Shown here in pieces: positions 50,226-61,315 of a stretch of DNA of 64,000 nt (position 1 is its first letter; each line of letters begins with the position of its first letter). The notes under the pieces were generated by a model. The model saw nothing but the letters and a program-made list of their open reading frames with translations. It was not told the DNA's origin and ran no database searches. The position numbers were made by a program, and so were the translations under genes. Source of the DNA: Megalonaias nervosa (Eukaryota; Mollusca; Bivalvia; Unionida; Unionidae); assembly GCA_016617855.1 (NCBI GenBank), contig JAECUM010001152.1:1-64000 (forward strand), read 5' to 3'.

Positions 50226-51259
50226 TCAAAACTCAGCTGATATCATTTCCAATGTACTTTGACTTCTTTTACACGTTTTCCCAATTTTTGGGTTCTTCGA
50301 TCGAGAATGCCTACAATCTCGTACATTTTGTCTTCTTTTTTTTGTCACACGTTGTAACTCGGGCAAGTAAAACGTTCCTTTTAACACTTCCCCGTTCATG
50401 TATTCCAATTTATAGACGGCAGGATGACGGCCAGACACTCGTCAGTGACACGAAACAATTCGATGGTCCAGATGGGTAAGTAACCATTGTAGAAAGTGCG
50501 TTTGGTTTTGCCAATGCGCACCCAATCTCCTGCCAGCACTCCACCTTTCTTGGGGACAATCACCGTCGGGGACGTACCAAACAGGTGCATGAAGACGGTC
50601 ACTTCGTTGTCGGGAGTCACTTCTTGGGGGGCACGTCCGATGCTCCCATGTTAAGATTGGTTGTACGCTTGGACTAGGTGCGGTAAGACGTCGATGTAAT
50701 TGAGAGTGTGTTGATGCGTAAAATATTTACACATGCGTTCCTTCAAGCTGTGTTGAAAACGTTCCACGATGCTGACTTTTGTTGTGGGATTCTCGGTGGT
50801 GAAAAAATGAATGTCACGTTTCTTTAATTATCTTTGGAAAGCTTGGTTCAGATATTCGCTGCCTTTGTCGGTTTGCCATCGATGAAGGTGACGACCGATT
50901 TGTTTCAACACCAGTTTGAGGGCTCGCACTAACTCACTGCACGACGCATGCAAATTTGGAAAAGACGTCGATGACACAAAACAAATATTTGTAGCCACGA
51001 TTGTAGGTGGCCAAATGAGAGACATCGGCTAAATCGTCTTACCATTGATGATCGATACCCTCCACTCGGGTGCGACTTCTGGAAAATTTTCGTCGAATGG
51101 GTTTGTGTAAGGTGTACGTGGCTTGTTCTTGTAACCATCGTTACACTTGAGGTAAACGGACACTTTTCAGTCGAGTTTTGGCAGCACGATACAATTTCTG
51201 AACTCCTCCGTAACCTGCAGGATGGGATGGATCGTAGAAAATGCTAACACCTTCTCCAT
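50226..51259 (-). pseudogene. P3 integrase, copy B (frameshifted)
   Basis: Pieces: start at about 51259, helical N-terminus, LVRALKLVLKQIGRHLHRWQ with TDKGSEYLNQAFQR (core second Asp, clearer than in copy A), HFFTTENPTTKVSIVERF-like tract, then MTPDNEVTVFMHLFGTSPTV, PKKGGVLAGDWVRIGKTKRT and HPAVYKLEYMNGEVLKGTFY. Several frame changes. Confidence 0.75.
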
Positions 51260-51274
51260 TTTTAATAAGTTATC

Positions 51275-51910
51275 CACTCTTCGCTGACGATACTCTGGAT
51301 GGGGCGAGGGGGTGGTTTAGAAACGGCATTACGTGTCCGATGTCCCACGGAAGAAGAAGTCGAAAGTAGTGGTGGTGGTGGCGGTAATGGGATGGCTTTG
51401 GTCTTCTTTTCTTTTTTCACTTCTGGTTTCCCTTCTGTCTTTTTAACTTCTGTAGAAGGAGGAGTGGACATCACCCTTTCAACCCAAGCTCTAAGTTCTT
51501 CTCGTTGGGGTATAGGGGAATGGGTCAACAAGTACGCTGAAATCTTACTAGGGATGGGAGCTACTGACTTCTCGTGCCTATTCTTCCTCAAGCATCCGTG
51601 AGGCTGCATCTGTCTGAGGGGGGAGGGGTGATGGTGATGGACTTGTCATCAGAGCCTTAAAATCGTTCAGAGTTGGTAGAGCTGTTTCTTGTAAAGCTTT
51701 CTGGTATAGGAGCTGCAGTCATTGCAACAGTTGACAGTACCGTTGAGATTTTTCTTTTCTGACAAATCGCTGCGATCCATCAACGATTGCAATTCGTGTT
51801 GTAACTGGGACATCTCGGTCAAATAAGGATTGGGAGGTAAATGCGGGGTCCGTTGTTCTTACCAACGATGGTATTCCATCCATCGTTTGTAAGGCACTAA
51901 AGCCAGTTTT
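51275..51910 (-). pseudogene. P3 conserved helical protein, copy B
   Basis: LVPYKRWMEYHRW, stop, EQRTPHLPPNPYLTEMSQL, then in another frame IPSKISAYLLTHSPIPQREE, LRAWVERVMSTPPSTEV and a Pro-rich tail. Same family as 41480-42115, and it shows a better N-terminus. Confidence 0.5.
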
Positions 51911-51986
51911 CATCCTTCCATCGGATTTCAATGGTCACGTCTGTGATCTTTTGATTCCAGAGGTCCCTTTAATCTCCTTGACCCTT

Positions 51987-52180
51987 TTATCTTGGAGCTA
52001 TGGCGGGCAAAACACTTCCCAACATACCCAACGCGGGTCCCACTATTGCTTTGGTAAGAAGTCCTAACAGGGGAAAATTCCTCCGCGTTGCACCAACATC
52101 TTTTTCTTTTGACTAATGGGTATTTTCTTTTAGACCATACAAACGTATTGTTCCTTTCAAGACATTCAGACAACATTTGC
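51987..52180 (-). CDS. P3 pX-like hydrophobic virion protein, copy B
   Basis: VGATRRNFPLLGLLTKAIVG, PALGMLGSVLPAIAPR and a stop at 51987; the start region (MLSECLERNNTF) is in a neighbouring frame. It corresponds to 42216-42480. Confidence 0.4.
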
Positions 52181-52985
52181 TCACGGTATCGAAGACTTCT
52201 TTGGAGACTGTTTCAATGAGTTTTCTTCGTATGGGTCGAGAAGCTTTGGACAGGACGGACAACATGTCCCAATTTTTTTACTAAACGAGGAGGCAGTCCT
52301 TTCCTTTTCTTTCCTTTTGGGGTAGAAGAAGGATGTCTTTTGAGGGTGACATCTTTGTTTGTTGGTTGGTTGGTTCCGGGACACACACCAAAAATACAGT
52401 AATGTCGATGACTTGGCACACGGCCTTTTATCCATTTTTTGGACTATCGCCTCGTCAAAAAGGTGACGATTTGTTTTCCAAAATCGCCAAAGAATCCTCC
52501 TCTTTGGTTGTTCCTCTTTTTCTTTGGACGAGTACGTCTTTTCTGGGGGTGACGGCGTATCTTGGTTAAGCATTTTTTCGGATGACGTGACTGTCCTTTT
52601 CTTTTTCCTTTTACTTTCTGGACAGGAGAATGACGATGGTGTGCACTTCTTTGAGGGGACTTCTTTTTGGTTCAGGAGCAAAAAAATAGACTGAAGTCCC
52701 TGGCTTGACATGCGTCCTTTTATCTTATTTGTCTGATAAAGTTTGACAAAAACAATCCTCCCTTTTGGTTGCTCTTCTTTTTCTTTGCTTCTTTTCAAGG
52801 GTAGACGTCGATGTTTTGCGAGGCGCTTTGTCGGATGACGTGACTGTCCTTTCTTTTTCCTTTTCCATTTTGGACAAAAGAACGACGATGGTGATGGTGT
52901 GCACTTCTTTGAGGGGGAATCTTTGGGCGTTCAGAAGCTCAAAAACACTGATCCCATCGTTTTCTTCAGGTCATTTTTATACTGG
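52180..52985 (-). pseudogene. P3 tandem small Lys-rich ORFs, copy B
   Basis: At least three related units: about 52213-52420 (MPSHRHYCIFGVCPGTNQPT, PKGKKRKGLPPRLVKK), about 52430-52710 (KKCTPSSFSCPESKRKKKRT, SSKEKEEQPKRRIL) and about 52720-52980 (KKCTPSPSSFFCPKWKRKKK, KEKEEQPKGRIV). They are separated by AT-rich promoters with GATAAAA. Basic proteins of 60-90 residues, probably core/DNA-condensing; the copy number differs from block A. Confidence 0.45.
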
Positions 52986-53856
52986 AATTCGTCGCCACTG
53001 ATTGTCTTTACGTCGTATCAACTTGATGACAGGGATCACGCGACGTTGATGGGTTCGCAACAGACTAAATCGGGACAGTTCTTGCTTGGACAAATCCAGT
53101 GAACTCTGTAACATGCCCGACCTCTCTTTAACTTTGATTTTGGGGGCAGGTACTTTGTGAGCAGCGGCCACTGCCGCTAAAGAGGAGAAAGGTGTCACCA
53201 CTGGAGGAGAAGTTCTTGGAGACGCTGGTTTCCAATGTTTCATCAAATAAGGAAGAACGTGTGTCAAATTGGGTTTGGCAGGCATCACCAGCAACGGAGA
53301 AGTGGACGAACCTGAGGCTACTGGAGACGAGGTCACCGTTGCGGCAGGTCGTGGTTTGCAAAAGTGGGGTTGTGTATTGGCTGCAGTGTCACTCTTGCGG
53401 GTAGAAGCTGTTTTCTGCGGGCTTTTCTTTTTCTTTTTCTGAGGCTGTGACCTGATCTTGACACCTTTGCTTTTTTTCTTTTTCTTCTGGGTACGTCGGG
53501 GAGTGGCTTTTATCTTTGGGAGTACTTTGGTGGCATTGGGATCCCATTTTAAGAGGCAAAGAATGATGACACCTCCAAGAGAACCGCTACCTCCAGGTTT
53601 CAAAATGATTTGCTTTTTGGTTTGAGTGTCGCAGTGAGGATCGGCCAGTTGAGTCAAGGCTACTTTGTTTCTCTCAAAAAAGCGTTTGGTTTGATGTGGA
53701 ATGTGAATGATGCCTTGCAGTAATTGACGTGCTGTCACCGTAAACAATCGTAAAACTTTTTTGAAACTGGCTTCCAAGACACGTTTTTTTTTCGCGACTG
53801 ATGCCGTACAAAGCACGAATCAGTTTGACGTGAAGATGAGACTGAAGGGGTGTCAT
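52977..53856 (-). CDS. P3 basic protein adjacent to ATPase, copy B
   Basis: About 279 residues in the main frame: TVTARQLLQGIIHIPHQTKR, NKVALTQLADPHCDTQTKKQ, IILKPGGSGSLGGVI, a long Lys-rich middle (TQKKKKKSKGVK, PQKKKKKSPQK), a Ser/Thr/Pro stretch, then a helical C-terminus. The N-terminal 15 residues (from the ATG at 53856) are in another frame, so one frameshift near 53800 (a T8 run) is likely. It could be a virion DNA-binding protein. Confidence 0.5.
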
Positions 53857-53928
53857 GTTGACACTGTGTGAGCCAGACCCAAAGTGAATGAGGTTTTTAT
53901 AGACATTTTTTGGTTGTTGTTGTTGTTG

Positions 53929-54586
53929 TTAAGTCGATGACGCGGACGTGTACGTGACAGGCCCTCCGTTTTGGCACCAGTGGTGAAACAAATGGGTACG
54001 AAATCGCAAATAATGGGGGGAGGTAAATCCACGAGTAAATAGGCGTGTGAGGTTTGAGTGGCATCGTCATACGCATGGGTCAGACAAGGAATTTCTAACT
54101 GTTTGGCTAACCCTTGCAATACGAATTATCTCTAGGGCTTTTAATCAAGACCACGTAATGAGCATTGAGACAGATGGTGCGATGGGCTTTACTTTGTTGA
54201 AACAAACTTTGAGTGATGTAAATGACACTGGCATTACGATGATGCCTTTTTGCGCGTAAACTACAGTTTAATTTCTTCTTCGTCTTCTCCTAGTATGTCG
54301 TCGAAGATGACCAGATGGAATCGCCTTGACCTTCTCGCAGGAGGCTGTACGCCGATTGCCACTCTGTGTAACACCACACGATACGTTGTGGTGGCCGATC
54401 GATCAAATGATGTTTATGTTCGATCAAACGTTTGACAAATTCGGTTTAGCCTGAACCGCTCGGTCCAGCAATTAACATGTTAAAGGGATGCCGAAGATAC
54501 AAGGCCTCCCAACTGGCAGGATCTAAGTTTTCGTCGATGACTTTCAAAGTGGAGGAAGAGGGAGCAGAGACAGCAGAGGTAGCCAT
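53929..54586 (-). pseudogene. P3 packaging ATPase, copy B (stop in Walker A, internal deletion)
   Basis: Start MATSAVSAPSSST at 54586 (the ATG that copy A has lost), SWEALYLRHPFNMLIAGPSG, then SG followed by TAA where copy A has the AAA Lys codon of GKT. About 64 bp covering the acidic segment before Walker B is deleted (junction near 54319). The C-terminal part is readable (LAKQLEIPCLTHAYDDATQT). Confidence 0.85.
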
Positions 54587-54608
54587 AGTAGTGTAGGGAA
54601 TGTCACTT

Positions 54609-55033
54609 TTAAATGTGAACAACACGAAAGACAAAAATACATAAAAGCCAAATGGTTAGGTACATGGATAAAAGACACATCAAAACGATCATAGTGGAAT
54701 ATAAACAAGTCTCTGTACAACATTTTTGGTGACGAAGGTGTGGTGTCCTAGGGACAATGTGTAATGTTCTTTGAGTCTCTACACTTGGCACAGTAACACA
54801 GAGGTCCTTTCGGGGATGCCGATGACGCTCCTGTGCTGAAGGGAGTGGTTTTCCTCGATGTCGGGTTCTTCTTCTGGTGCTGCCACTAACACAGGCTTAA
54901 AAGTTACTTTTTTCACTGAACGTTTGAAGTCAAGATTATAAATCTTGGGCATAGTGTGCCACTTCTTTTGTCTAAGCCTCGAAACCAAAACTTTTCCAGT
55001 CACGTACATTTTTCCAGTGAGGGTGTAAGTCAC
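54609..55033 (-). pseudogene. P3 small membrane protein, copy B
   Basis: MTYTLTGKMYVTGKVLVSRL, KKVTFKPVLVAAPEEEPD, then in another frame a TM segment, TMIVLMCLLSMYLTIWLLCI. It matches copy A (44773-45209), including the frame change between halves, which therefore may be older than the duplication. Confidence 0.45.
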
Positions 55034-55069
55034 AAGCTACAATCACATTGTCGTACACATCTTCAGTGC

Positions 55070-55690
55070 CTAAAAGTTCACGAATCTTTTTTTTTCCGCA
55101 GAGATCGAGATCGAGAAGTATCGAGATGAAAGCGCAAAGCTTTTAACAGATTGAGTCTCTAGTGTACTTTCATGTATTGGGTGGTATGTACTGTTCGTAA
55201 AGAGTCCAAAGGAATCGGTTGGTAAACGAAATCCCAGAAAGCAAGTTACTAAGACAAACACCACACGCGACCCCAAATCAATGGACACAGATCTCGTAAT
55301 AAGTGTTGGTAATCCTCCACAGTTTGAATACTGTCATTGATTTCCTTCCACGGAATATGTTGTATCACAAGTGATAAAGGTCGTGGCATGGTAGTCAGTT
55401 TTTATACCTCCTAGAGCGAAAGAGACGGACGTAGTGAATAATTTCTGGCCACTGCCATTCCAGGAAACGGTAAAGAAAGTCATTAAAATTTCTAATGTAA
55501 ATGGTCTAAAGCGGAATATTGGGAAGAACGCACACTTGATCCAGGGAAATCTGACCTGTTTGTTGACTTTTTTCAATTTCCTCGTATGAATTTCTCGACA
55601 TAGAAGTTCTACAGTCACCAATTGAGATTTTCCTCTGGCAAGTCCTTGCCAAATTTCCTTGTAGATCTTGTCATGCTATTCGTTTGGTAA
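55070..55690 (-). pseudogene. P3 family of small related ORFs, copy B side
   Basis: Broken counterparts of 45400-45800 (VEDYQHLLRDLCP-like, VVFVLVTCFLGFRLPTDSFG), then LVTVELLCREIHTRKLKKVN. Similarity with block A ends around 55412. Confidence 0.35.
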
Positions 55691-55719
55691 TCTTTAAACG
55701 ATATGGTATGCCACTTCAA

Positions 55720-56020
55720 TGACTAGGTCCCACTAAAGGTAGGTAGTGACATTGCGGAGATCATCCAGCATGTTCCAAGTAAGCGGAATCCTTCTGTTCC
55801 CACTGGTGAAGAGAGACACCGCAACTGAAGCACTGGACTTTATTCCCTTCGCCCAAGTAGATAAATCCAGCTCTGGCTAATTCTTCGGGGGTAGGTCCTC
55901 CCAGATATTATGGCAATTTTCCTCGGAAGGTTTGGAATCGACTTTCTAAGTCACGGTATTCAGGCAATCGCACAGGGAACGAATATTCGTCTTCCGCAGA
56001 TTCATTTCGATGAAGGTACG
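55720..56020 (-). pseudogene. P3 BIR-domain (IAP-like) gene 1, two stops
   Basis: The minus strand reads YSFPVRLPEYRD, SRFQTFRGKLP, a stop, ELARAGFIYLGEGNKVQCFS, CGVSLHQWEQKDSAYLEH, a stop shortly after, SPQCHY. This is a BIR domain: R-x-xTF start, GF-Y-G, C-x-x-C, the tryptophan, EH and final Cys. BIR proteins block caspases or act in innate immune signalling. Here the gene is broken by stops at the W-P position after KLP and at the Arg after EHAG. Confidence 0.8.
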
Positions 56021-56400
56021 GTGAAATTCGCAGGAGTTTGCTTAGGGTTGGATGACATCCGTAGCGTGGTAGCCGCATGGTATCGCGTGGAGGATGACAA
56101 TGACATTGAAACCAGTAGAGTGAAAAGGTGTACGATAACGAGTGTCAATGCTTTCGCATCCGTCAGGTTTGACACGCACAGCATCACTTTCCATGGTAGG
56201 TATAGTCATAGCAAAGTTCCCAGGCTCTGAGAATCCCTACAATCGCAAAGAACAGCATCCCACTCGAGTTTGCACTCGCTTGATACTTGCTGTTTGAAAG
56301 GATTCATCTTTCTCGCTTGGTGTTGGTAGTTACAATGAACTCTCAGTCTTGGACGTTGTCCCCATTTATACTAGTTGTAATGAAGTCTCGAGCTTATACA

Positions 56401-56835
56401 TCATTCCTTTTTATGCCTAGTTTTGGATGTCTTCCTTTTTTCTTCCTGGACAACGGTACTACTTTCTCTAAGGTACCTGAACCGTAGTGTGAAGGGTGAA
56501 AAGGCCAAAGAAAGGTAAGGACAGTGTGGAGACCATCGAGTACGTTCCAGAATAGCTGAATCTTTATAGATACATCGATTCATACACAACCTCAGACCAC
56601 AAATAAAACACTGTACTTCGTATCCCAATCCATTCTCAGGTCCCAAGTAGACAAATCCTGTTCTAGCTAAAACATTCGCAGTAGGTAATACTTCCCTATC
56701 CATGGGCCATTTTTGAAACGTTTCCAATCGACTGGCACAATTACAATGGTGAGGCAAGGCGACAGGAAAATGGTATGGTTTGAACTTGGAGTTCTCAGTC
56801 GGTCTCTCCCGCGATTCTTGCTGTGTCGAAGTCAT
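56401..56835 (-). CDS. P3 BIR-domain (IAP-like) gene 2, open but degenerate
   Basis: 144 residues: MTSTQQESRERP, FPVALPHHCN, SRLETFQKWP, LARTGFVYLGPEN, VQCFICGLRLCMNRC, DSAILERTRWSPHCPYL. The frame is open but the BIR zinc-ligand His (normally EH) is replaced by Arg and the conserved Trp is missing, so zinc binding is doubtful. It shares the FPVxLP leader with gene 1, which points to a tandem duplication after capture. It lies downstream of PolB on the same strand. Confidence 0.8.
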   Translation of the reverse strand: MTSTQQESRERPTENSKFKPYHFPVALPHHCNCASRLETFQKWPMDREVLPTANVLARTGFVYLGPENGLGYEVQCFICGLRLCMNRCIYKDSAILERTRWSPHCPYLSLAFSPFTLRFRYLRESSTVVQEEKRKTSKTRHKKE

Positions 56836-59800
56836 CCTTCCTTTTGGTGGCCTTCGTCTTGGAACCCTTTTTTTAAACCAGCTTGTCCGTACGGTAAAGT
56901 AAAGTGGTCGGGAAGCCGTATTCGCTTCTGGTACACGATTTGAAAGACGTTTTCCAAGGGTCTCCTAAAGATTTGGTGTGTGGGTAAATGTACAATCTTA
57001 TGATGTTCGTAGGTAGTCACGTAAAAGTTTCAATCCTTTCCAGTCTGCAAGGCTACTTTCAAAACGCCAAAGTTCACCACTTGACCGGTGGGATAATTAA
57101 GAGTCAGTCCTTTCACTTTACACTCCGTGTGCTCTTCTCCTTGGGGTTCCCCGTATTCGTAGCCGTAATTTTTGGGACCGCCACTTGCAAAACTTAGAAT
57201 CTTGTCGTTGAGGTGTTCGTCCGTCCAGACTCCTAAACGGTCTCCTTCGATGACAGGGTGACGGTGACCCAGGCGATGGATGTAGATGCAACTGTCCGTG
57301 ACAAAGTATGGGCTGTCACGTAGGCTGCAATGATGACATTTCCAAATTCGTCAGCTTCTACAAAGTCCAGTTCTTCTTCGTAATTGACTAAGATCAAGTC
57401 CTCACAGACATCCACGTGTTTCATGGTTTTGGTTTTGTCGTGGATCATCTGGAAGTAGCGGGAAGGTTCTGTCAAATACTCCTTCTTGGGTAAACACGGT
57501 CGTTGTGCCATTTTGCCCCACAAGCAATTCAACATCAATCTGGCAAACGATCGCCTTCCTTCGCTTTTCTCCACGTGGTCTAAAGTGATGCCTTCCTGCT
57601 CCCAGTATTTTTCTTTGAATTTCTCTTGGTCTTTGGGAGTGTGGCACCAGGAAGGATAGCCGCTGGATTCTTGTTTCAGTTTCAAAAAGGCATCCACGTA
57701 GTATGCGAATATGCCTTTCTGAGTCTCGTAGCCCTTGCATTTTTCTGTCTTGGGAAAGTGGTAAATTTCGTACACGTCTAACAGTTGGTATCCCAAGTCT
57801 AGAGCTTTAAACAATTCCACGCTGAGCCACGTTCCCGTCCAGGCACGTTCTTCCTGAGTGTGATGACAAGGTCGGTCTTGGTTGCACGTTTCGGCACATG
57901 TACGGCACAAGGGAAACATCAGTTTTCTTTGGCAATGGTGAGGTAAAACGTGATGGTACAAGTCCGTGGGAGGCAAGACCTTGCACTTGATCAATCCTTC
58001 GTATTGTGGAATGTTGTCCAGGTCGATGTGTTCCGTCGGCAATTGCGGGTGCCCTACGAGAAAGCGACAATATCTGCACACGTAAGGATACAGCAAGCAC
58101 ACGTCCAAGTATTTGATTTCTTCTCCTTTCTCCTCGTCGGCTTGGTACAGCAAACAGGTGGCATTCGTCCGTCTTCCGTATAAACTGCCCCGAAGATTTA
58201 GAGGGTCCACCAGCTTGTAACTTTCCACGATACGTTTAAACTCAGGATCGGTTTTCAAACGATGATCATACTCGTGTTCCCACATTTTCACTACTTAGTA
58301 TCCTTGCTGTTCTAACTTAAAGCGCCGCTGACAACTGGCCTCGTACAAGTCTTCCATGGTCCGTTGTAAAAACTGATTTGTAGTGTCACGTTGATGGTAG
58401 CAGATGAGTCATCCGTGAAATAAAGCACCCATTAAACTCGTACACGATTTTGGGCTTTTCTAAATCCCAACCATCCGCCTAATACGTTCCGATGGTCTTT
58501 TCGCCTCCTCCTTGTTGGATCCATTTGTCTTCCTTGTCGTACAAGTAATGTAAGCAGAGTGTGGCTTTGACCAAATATTGACGTTTGCAAAGTTCGTCGT
58601 TTGAGAACTTATGACAGCCAGGGTGTTTTCGGGCATGAATCGTTCGTGGTACACTAAGGAATACGCTTTGGCAATGGTGCAGGCTTCTTTTAAAGGATCG
58701 ATCCCTCTGTGTTTCATGAACAGTTCTCGAAATTTTCCACAGCAACGCCGTCAAATGTCCACGTCGGAGCAACAATACTTTAACATTTCTTCCTGAAAGT
58801 TGAAGGGTTCCGAGGCGTGAGTGTGGTACCAAGCGTAGAAAGCTTCTCGTTGCTCGGTGCCATGTTGTCGGGGTCGCAGTGGTGAGCCTCAGGCAAATGG
58901 GGTAGAACGGCATGTTGACTGGCTTCGGTATTGAAAGTGTGCGGAAAATAGCCTTTGGCCATTTTTGTCATTCCAAACGTTTTAGGCATTCGGCTCAATG
59001 GCATGGCCAAGTAACTCATCGAATCTCTACACTGCACTTGTCCCACTTGCATGGAAACGACATTGGCTTCGTTCAAAATGACTTTAGGACGTTCGGTACT
59101 TTGTTCCCTATAGTATCTCAAAATAAATTGCCCTTCGTATCCCGAGAAATTGTGAACCATCACCGTGACATAGCAATGACAATCTTCAGAACGTTCAATG
59201 TCCTCTTGGCTCCACGCCTCGTCGATGGGGTTTAAGATCCAGTGGGCGAAACAGGAATCTTACTGCAGTGAGGGCAATGGCTAAAGATAGGCTCTTGGAT
59301 GCACTTCTCGCACGCTCGGTGAGCCACGCAGAAATTAGGAATGTGAATACCGGTCTCTTGCATGCATTAGAAATCTAAAAATATGAAATTGCCTATCTTC
59401 TGGTCATCTTCATCCACTTCATGTTTGGAATGGTATTTTTGAATGAAGCATTCGTGTTCCAAGTCCACGATTTGGCGACAAATGTGACATCGTTTCTTTC
59501 CTGGACATACGTGAGCCGTGGCACTGCTGGTACGTATGCCTTGTCCACAAGTAGGGCACAATCTCAGCAGTTGACAAGCACTTTTCCTCTGTGAATCTTG
59601 CGTCTTCAGATGTTGTTGGTAACAGGTAGGGCTAACAAAAGTACGCTGACAAGCAGGGCAATGCACTCATTCTTTTCCTTCGTCAAGATAGGGTCTAGAG
59701 GCCAAACATCCTGAGCATTTCGATCCACAGCTTGTGTTGCTCTCGATTGTTATTACCATAGTCACATTTCTGACAGTAATAACCGCATCCAAGGAATGCA

Positions 59801-60794
59801 GTGATACTGGTAATGGTATCAAAATGTTCATCGTCATTATAGACGTGAATGTATTTTCTGTCTTTGAAATATTTGCCTCGAAACAACAGTTCTCCACTCA
59901 CTTCTTGAGGGTGCACTTTCAAGATGTAGCGTGGAGCTTAGACGTCTTGCAATTTTTGCATTTCAGGAATGCCACAGGGTGTGTCTTTGGATATCCCCGC
60001 TTGCTGCAACAGGTGTTCTGCTTCTCTTCGTTGTTGTCGAATAGTTTTCAAGGCTCTTTTCCATTCTGCCGTGTCGTTCTTGTCAGCATACGTTCGTCCC
60101 ACCGCGATGGCTCGGGCTAAACACATCTGGTCTTAAGTGTTGTTAATTTGAACGATGCTGCGCTTGATGCTGTGAAGGTCGTCCACCAATAACACCTTTT
60201 TGCGTCCTGTCCCTTGGGGAAGAGACACGTGGGTCATGAACAGTGTCGATTCTCCGTCGGTGATGTGAAACTTGTCGTTGGATTTCTGTAACGTGTTTAA
60301 TCTTGTCGATGACTTTGGAAGGTGTCAATTCTGCCGGGCTGCTAAATTCGATCTAAACGGGTGATTTCAAACTGCCGTGATGAATGGAAAGTCTCAAGCG
60401 ATCGTCTTCTTTGGCTTCACATTGCTGTTTCAGTGTGGTTAACAACGAATCCCACACATCGATGATGAACCCTTCTGCTTTCTCCAGCGGTACATCGGAC
60501 TTGAAATCTTTAAACTTCACCGTGTACGTGTAGGCCGTAGTTCTAAATTTTCTAGAGGAGCGCTTTTCCGTCTCTCGAATGTGGTAGTACTTTTCAGGGT
60601 TTACTGATGATGGACTTTGATTTGGTGCAGACTCTCTGGGTCTTGATTCTGGTTCACTCATGTTATCTTCAAAATCACTGGCATGGATTTGAGCCAAGAA
60701 GAGCCAAGACTTCAGCTACTGTGCGAGGCGATAAGCCACGTATCTGCCTCTTACTTTCTTCTCCTTTCTTCATGAAATGATGCGATCGTTTCAT
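56832..60794 (-). pseudogene. P3 family B DNA polymerase (Polinton type), broken
   Basis: About 1300 codons from MKRSHHFMKKGEESKRQIRG. Parts in order: N-terminal region (SDVPLEKAEGFIIDVWDSLL), CLARAIAVGRTYADKNDTAE, Cys-rich fingers (CPACQRTFVSPTCYQQHLKT, CPTCGQGIRT, CHICRQIVDLEHEC), exonuclease motif FIFLDF-stop-C (the Glu of DFE is TAA), MVHNFSGYEGQFIL. Then palm motif A KYLDVCLLYPYV, motif B FARLMLNCLWGKM, motif C VTDSCIYIHRLG in another frame after a local deletion, and C-terminal FQIVYQKRIRLPDHF. A 10 bp duplication near 60700 also shifts the frame. It would have replicated the element by protein priming. Confidence 0.9.
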
Positions 60795-60864
60795 CTTGAC
60801 TGCATAAAATCAAATGACTACATTTGAAACGCCATGGACCCCTTCATATTCATGTCAGACCAGT

Positions 60865-60877
60865 GTATATATAAAGG
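60865..60877 (+). promoter_or_regulatory. TATA box of the CCHC gene
   Basis: GTATATATAAAGG, about 55 bases before the ATG at 60929. The divergent PolB ATG (60794) lies 70 bases to the left, so the 135 bp gap is a two-way promoter. The same region exists inverted at 46237-46349. Confidence 0.6.
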
Positions 60878-60928
60878 GCCAGTGCCTTCCCTCCCAGGAT
60901 TCATTTCACTCTCAAGCCTACCAGAACG

Positions 60929-61264
60929 ATGGATGAGCCCACACAGATCGAACTTCTGATCAGAGCTTTGCGAGGTGTCATACGAAAGTTTTCTACAGAC
61001 AAGCCAACGAACTACTCCCCCTCCTTTCGAGATAAAAGTCAAGATACTTGCTATATCTGTCAGAGGAAAGGGCATTGGGCTACAGAATGTCCAGACTGTC
61101 AGAAAAGCAAGACAAGTGTCAAAAGAGACAAAAGTCAATATACATGTTATCATTGTCAAGAGAAAGGACATTGGTCTTCAGACTGCCCTAAGAAACAACT
61201 GGAGGAAGAGAGAGGTTCCGAACAGGAGGAAGAAGATGTACCCTCCGAAAAGGAAGTACCCTGA
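60929..61264 (+). CDS. P3 CCHC zinc-knuckle protein
   Basis: 111 residues, intact: MDEPTQIELLIRALRGVIRK, then two knuckles CYICQRKGHWATEC and CYHCQEKGHWSSDC of the retroviral nucleocapsid type CX2CX4HX4C, joined by a Lys/Asp linker, and an acidic tail. It probably binds single-stranded DNA or RNA. It is one of the few plus-strand genes in P3. A split and inverted second copy lies at 46127-46869. Confidence 0.8.
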   Translation: MDEPTQIELLIRALRGVIRKFSTDKPTNYSPSFRDKSQDTCYICQRKGHWATECPDCQKSKTSVKRDKSQYTCYHCQEKGHWSSDCPKKQLEEERGSEQEEEDVPSEKEVP

Positions 61265-61315
61265 CACGTTCAGAAAGAGAAAAAAGAGAAGAAAAGAATC
61301 TTCTTTCTGCTGCTG

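Larger units (their letters stand above)
46860..55412. repeat. Duplicated block, copy B
   Basis: Direct repeat of 36947-45598. It lacks the (TG)n and (TC)n arrays of copy A and has its own deletions (64 bp in the ATPase) and insertions. The left junction follows the CCHC stop without a gap. Confidence 0.9.
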
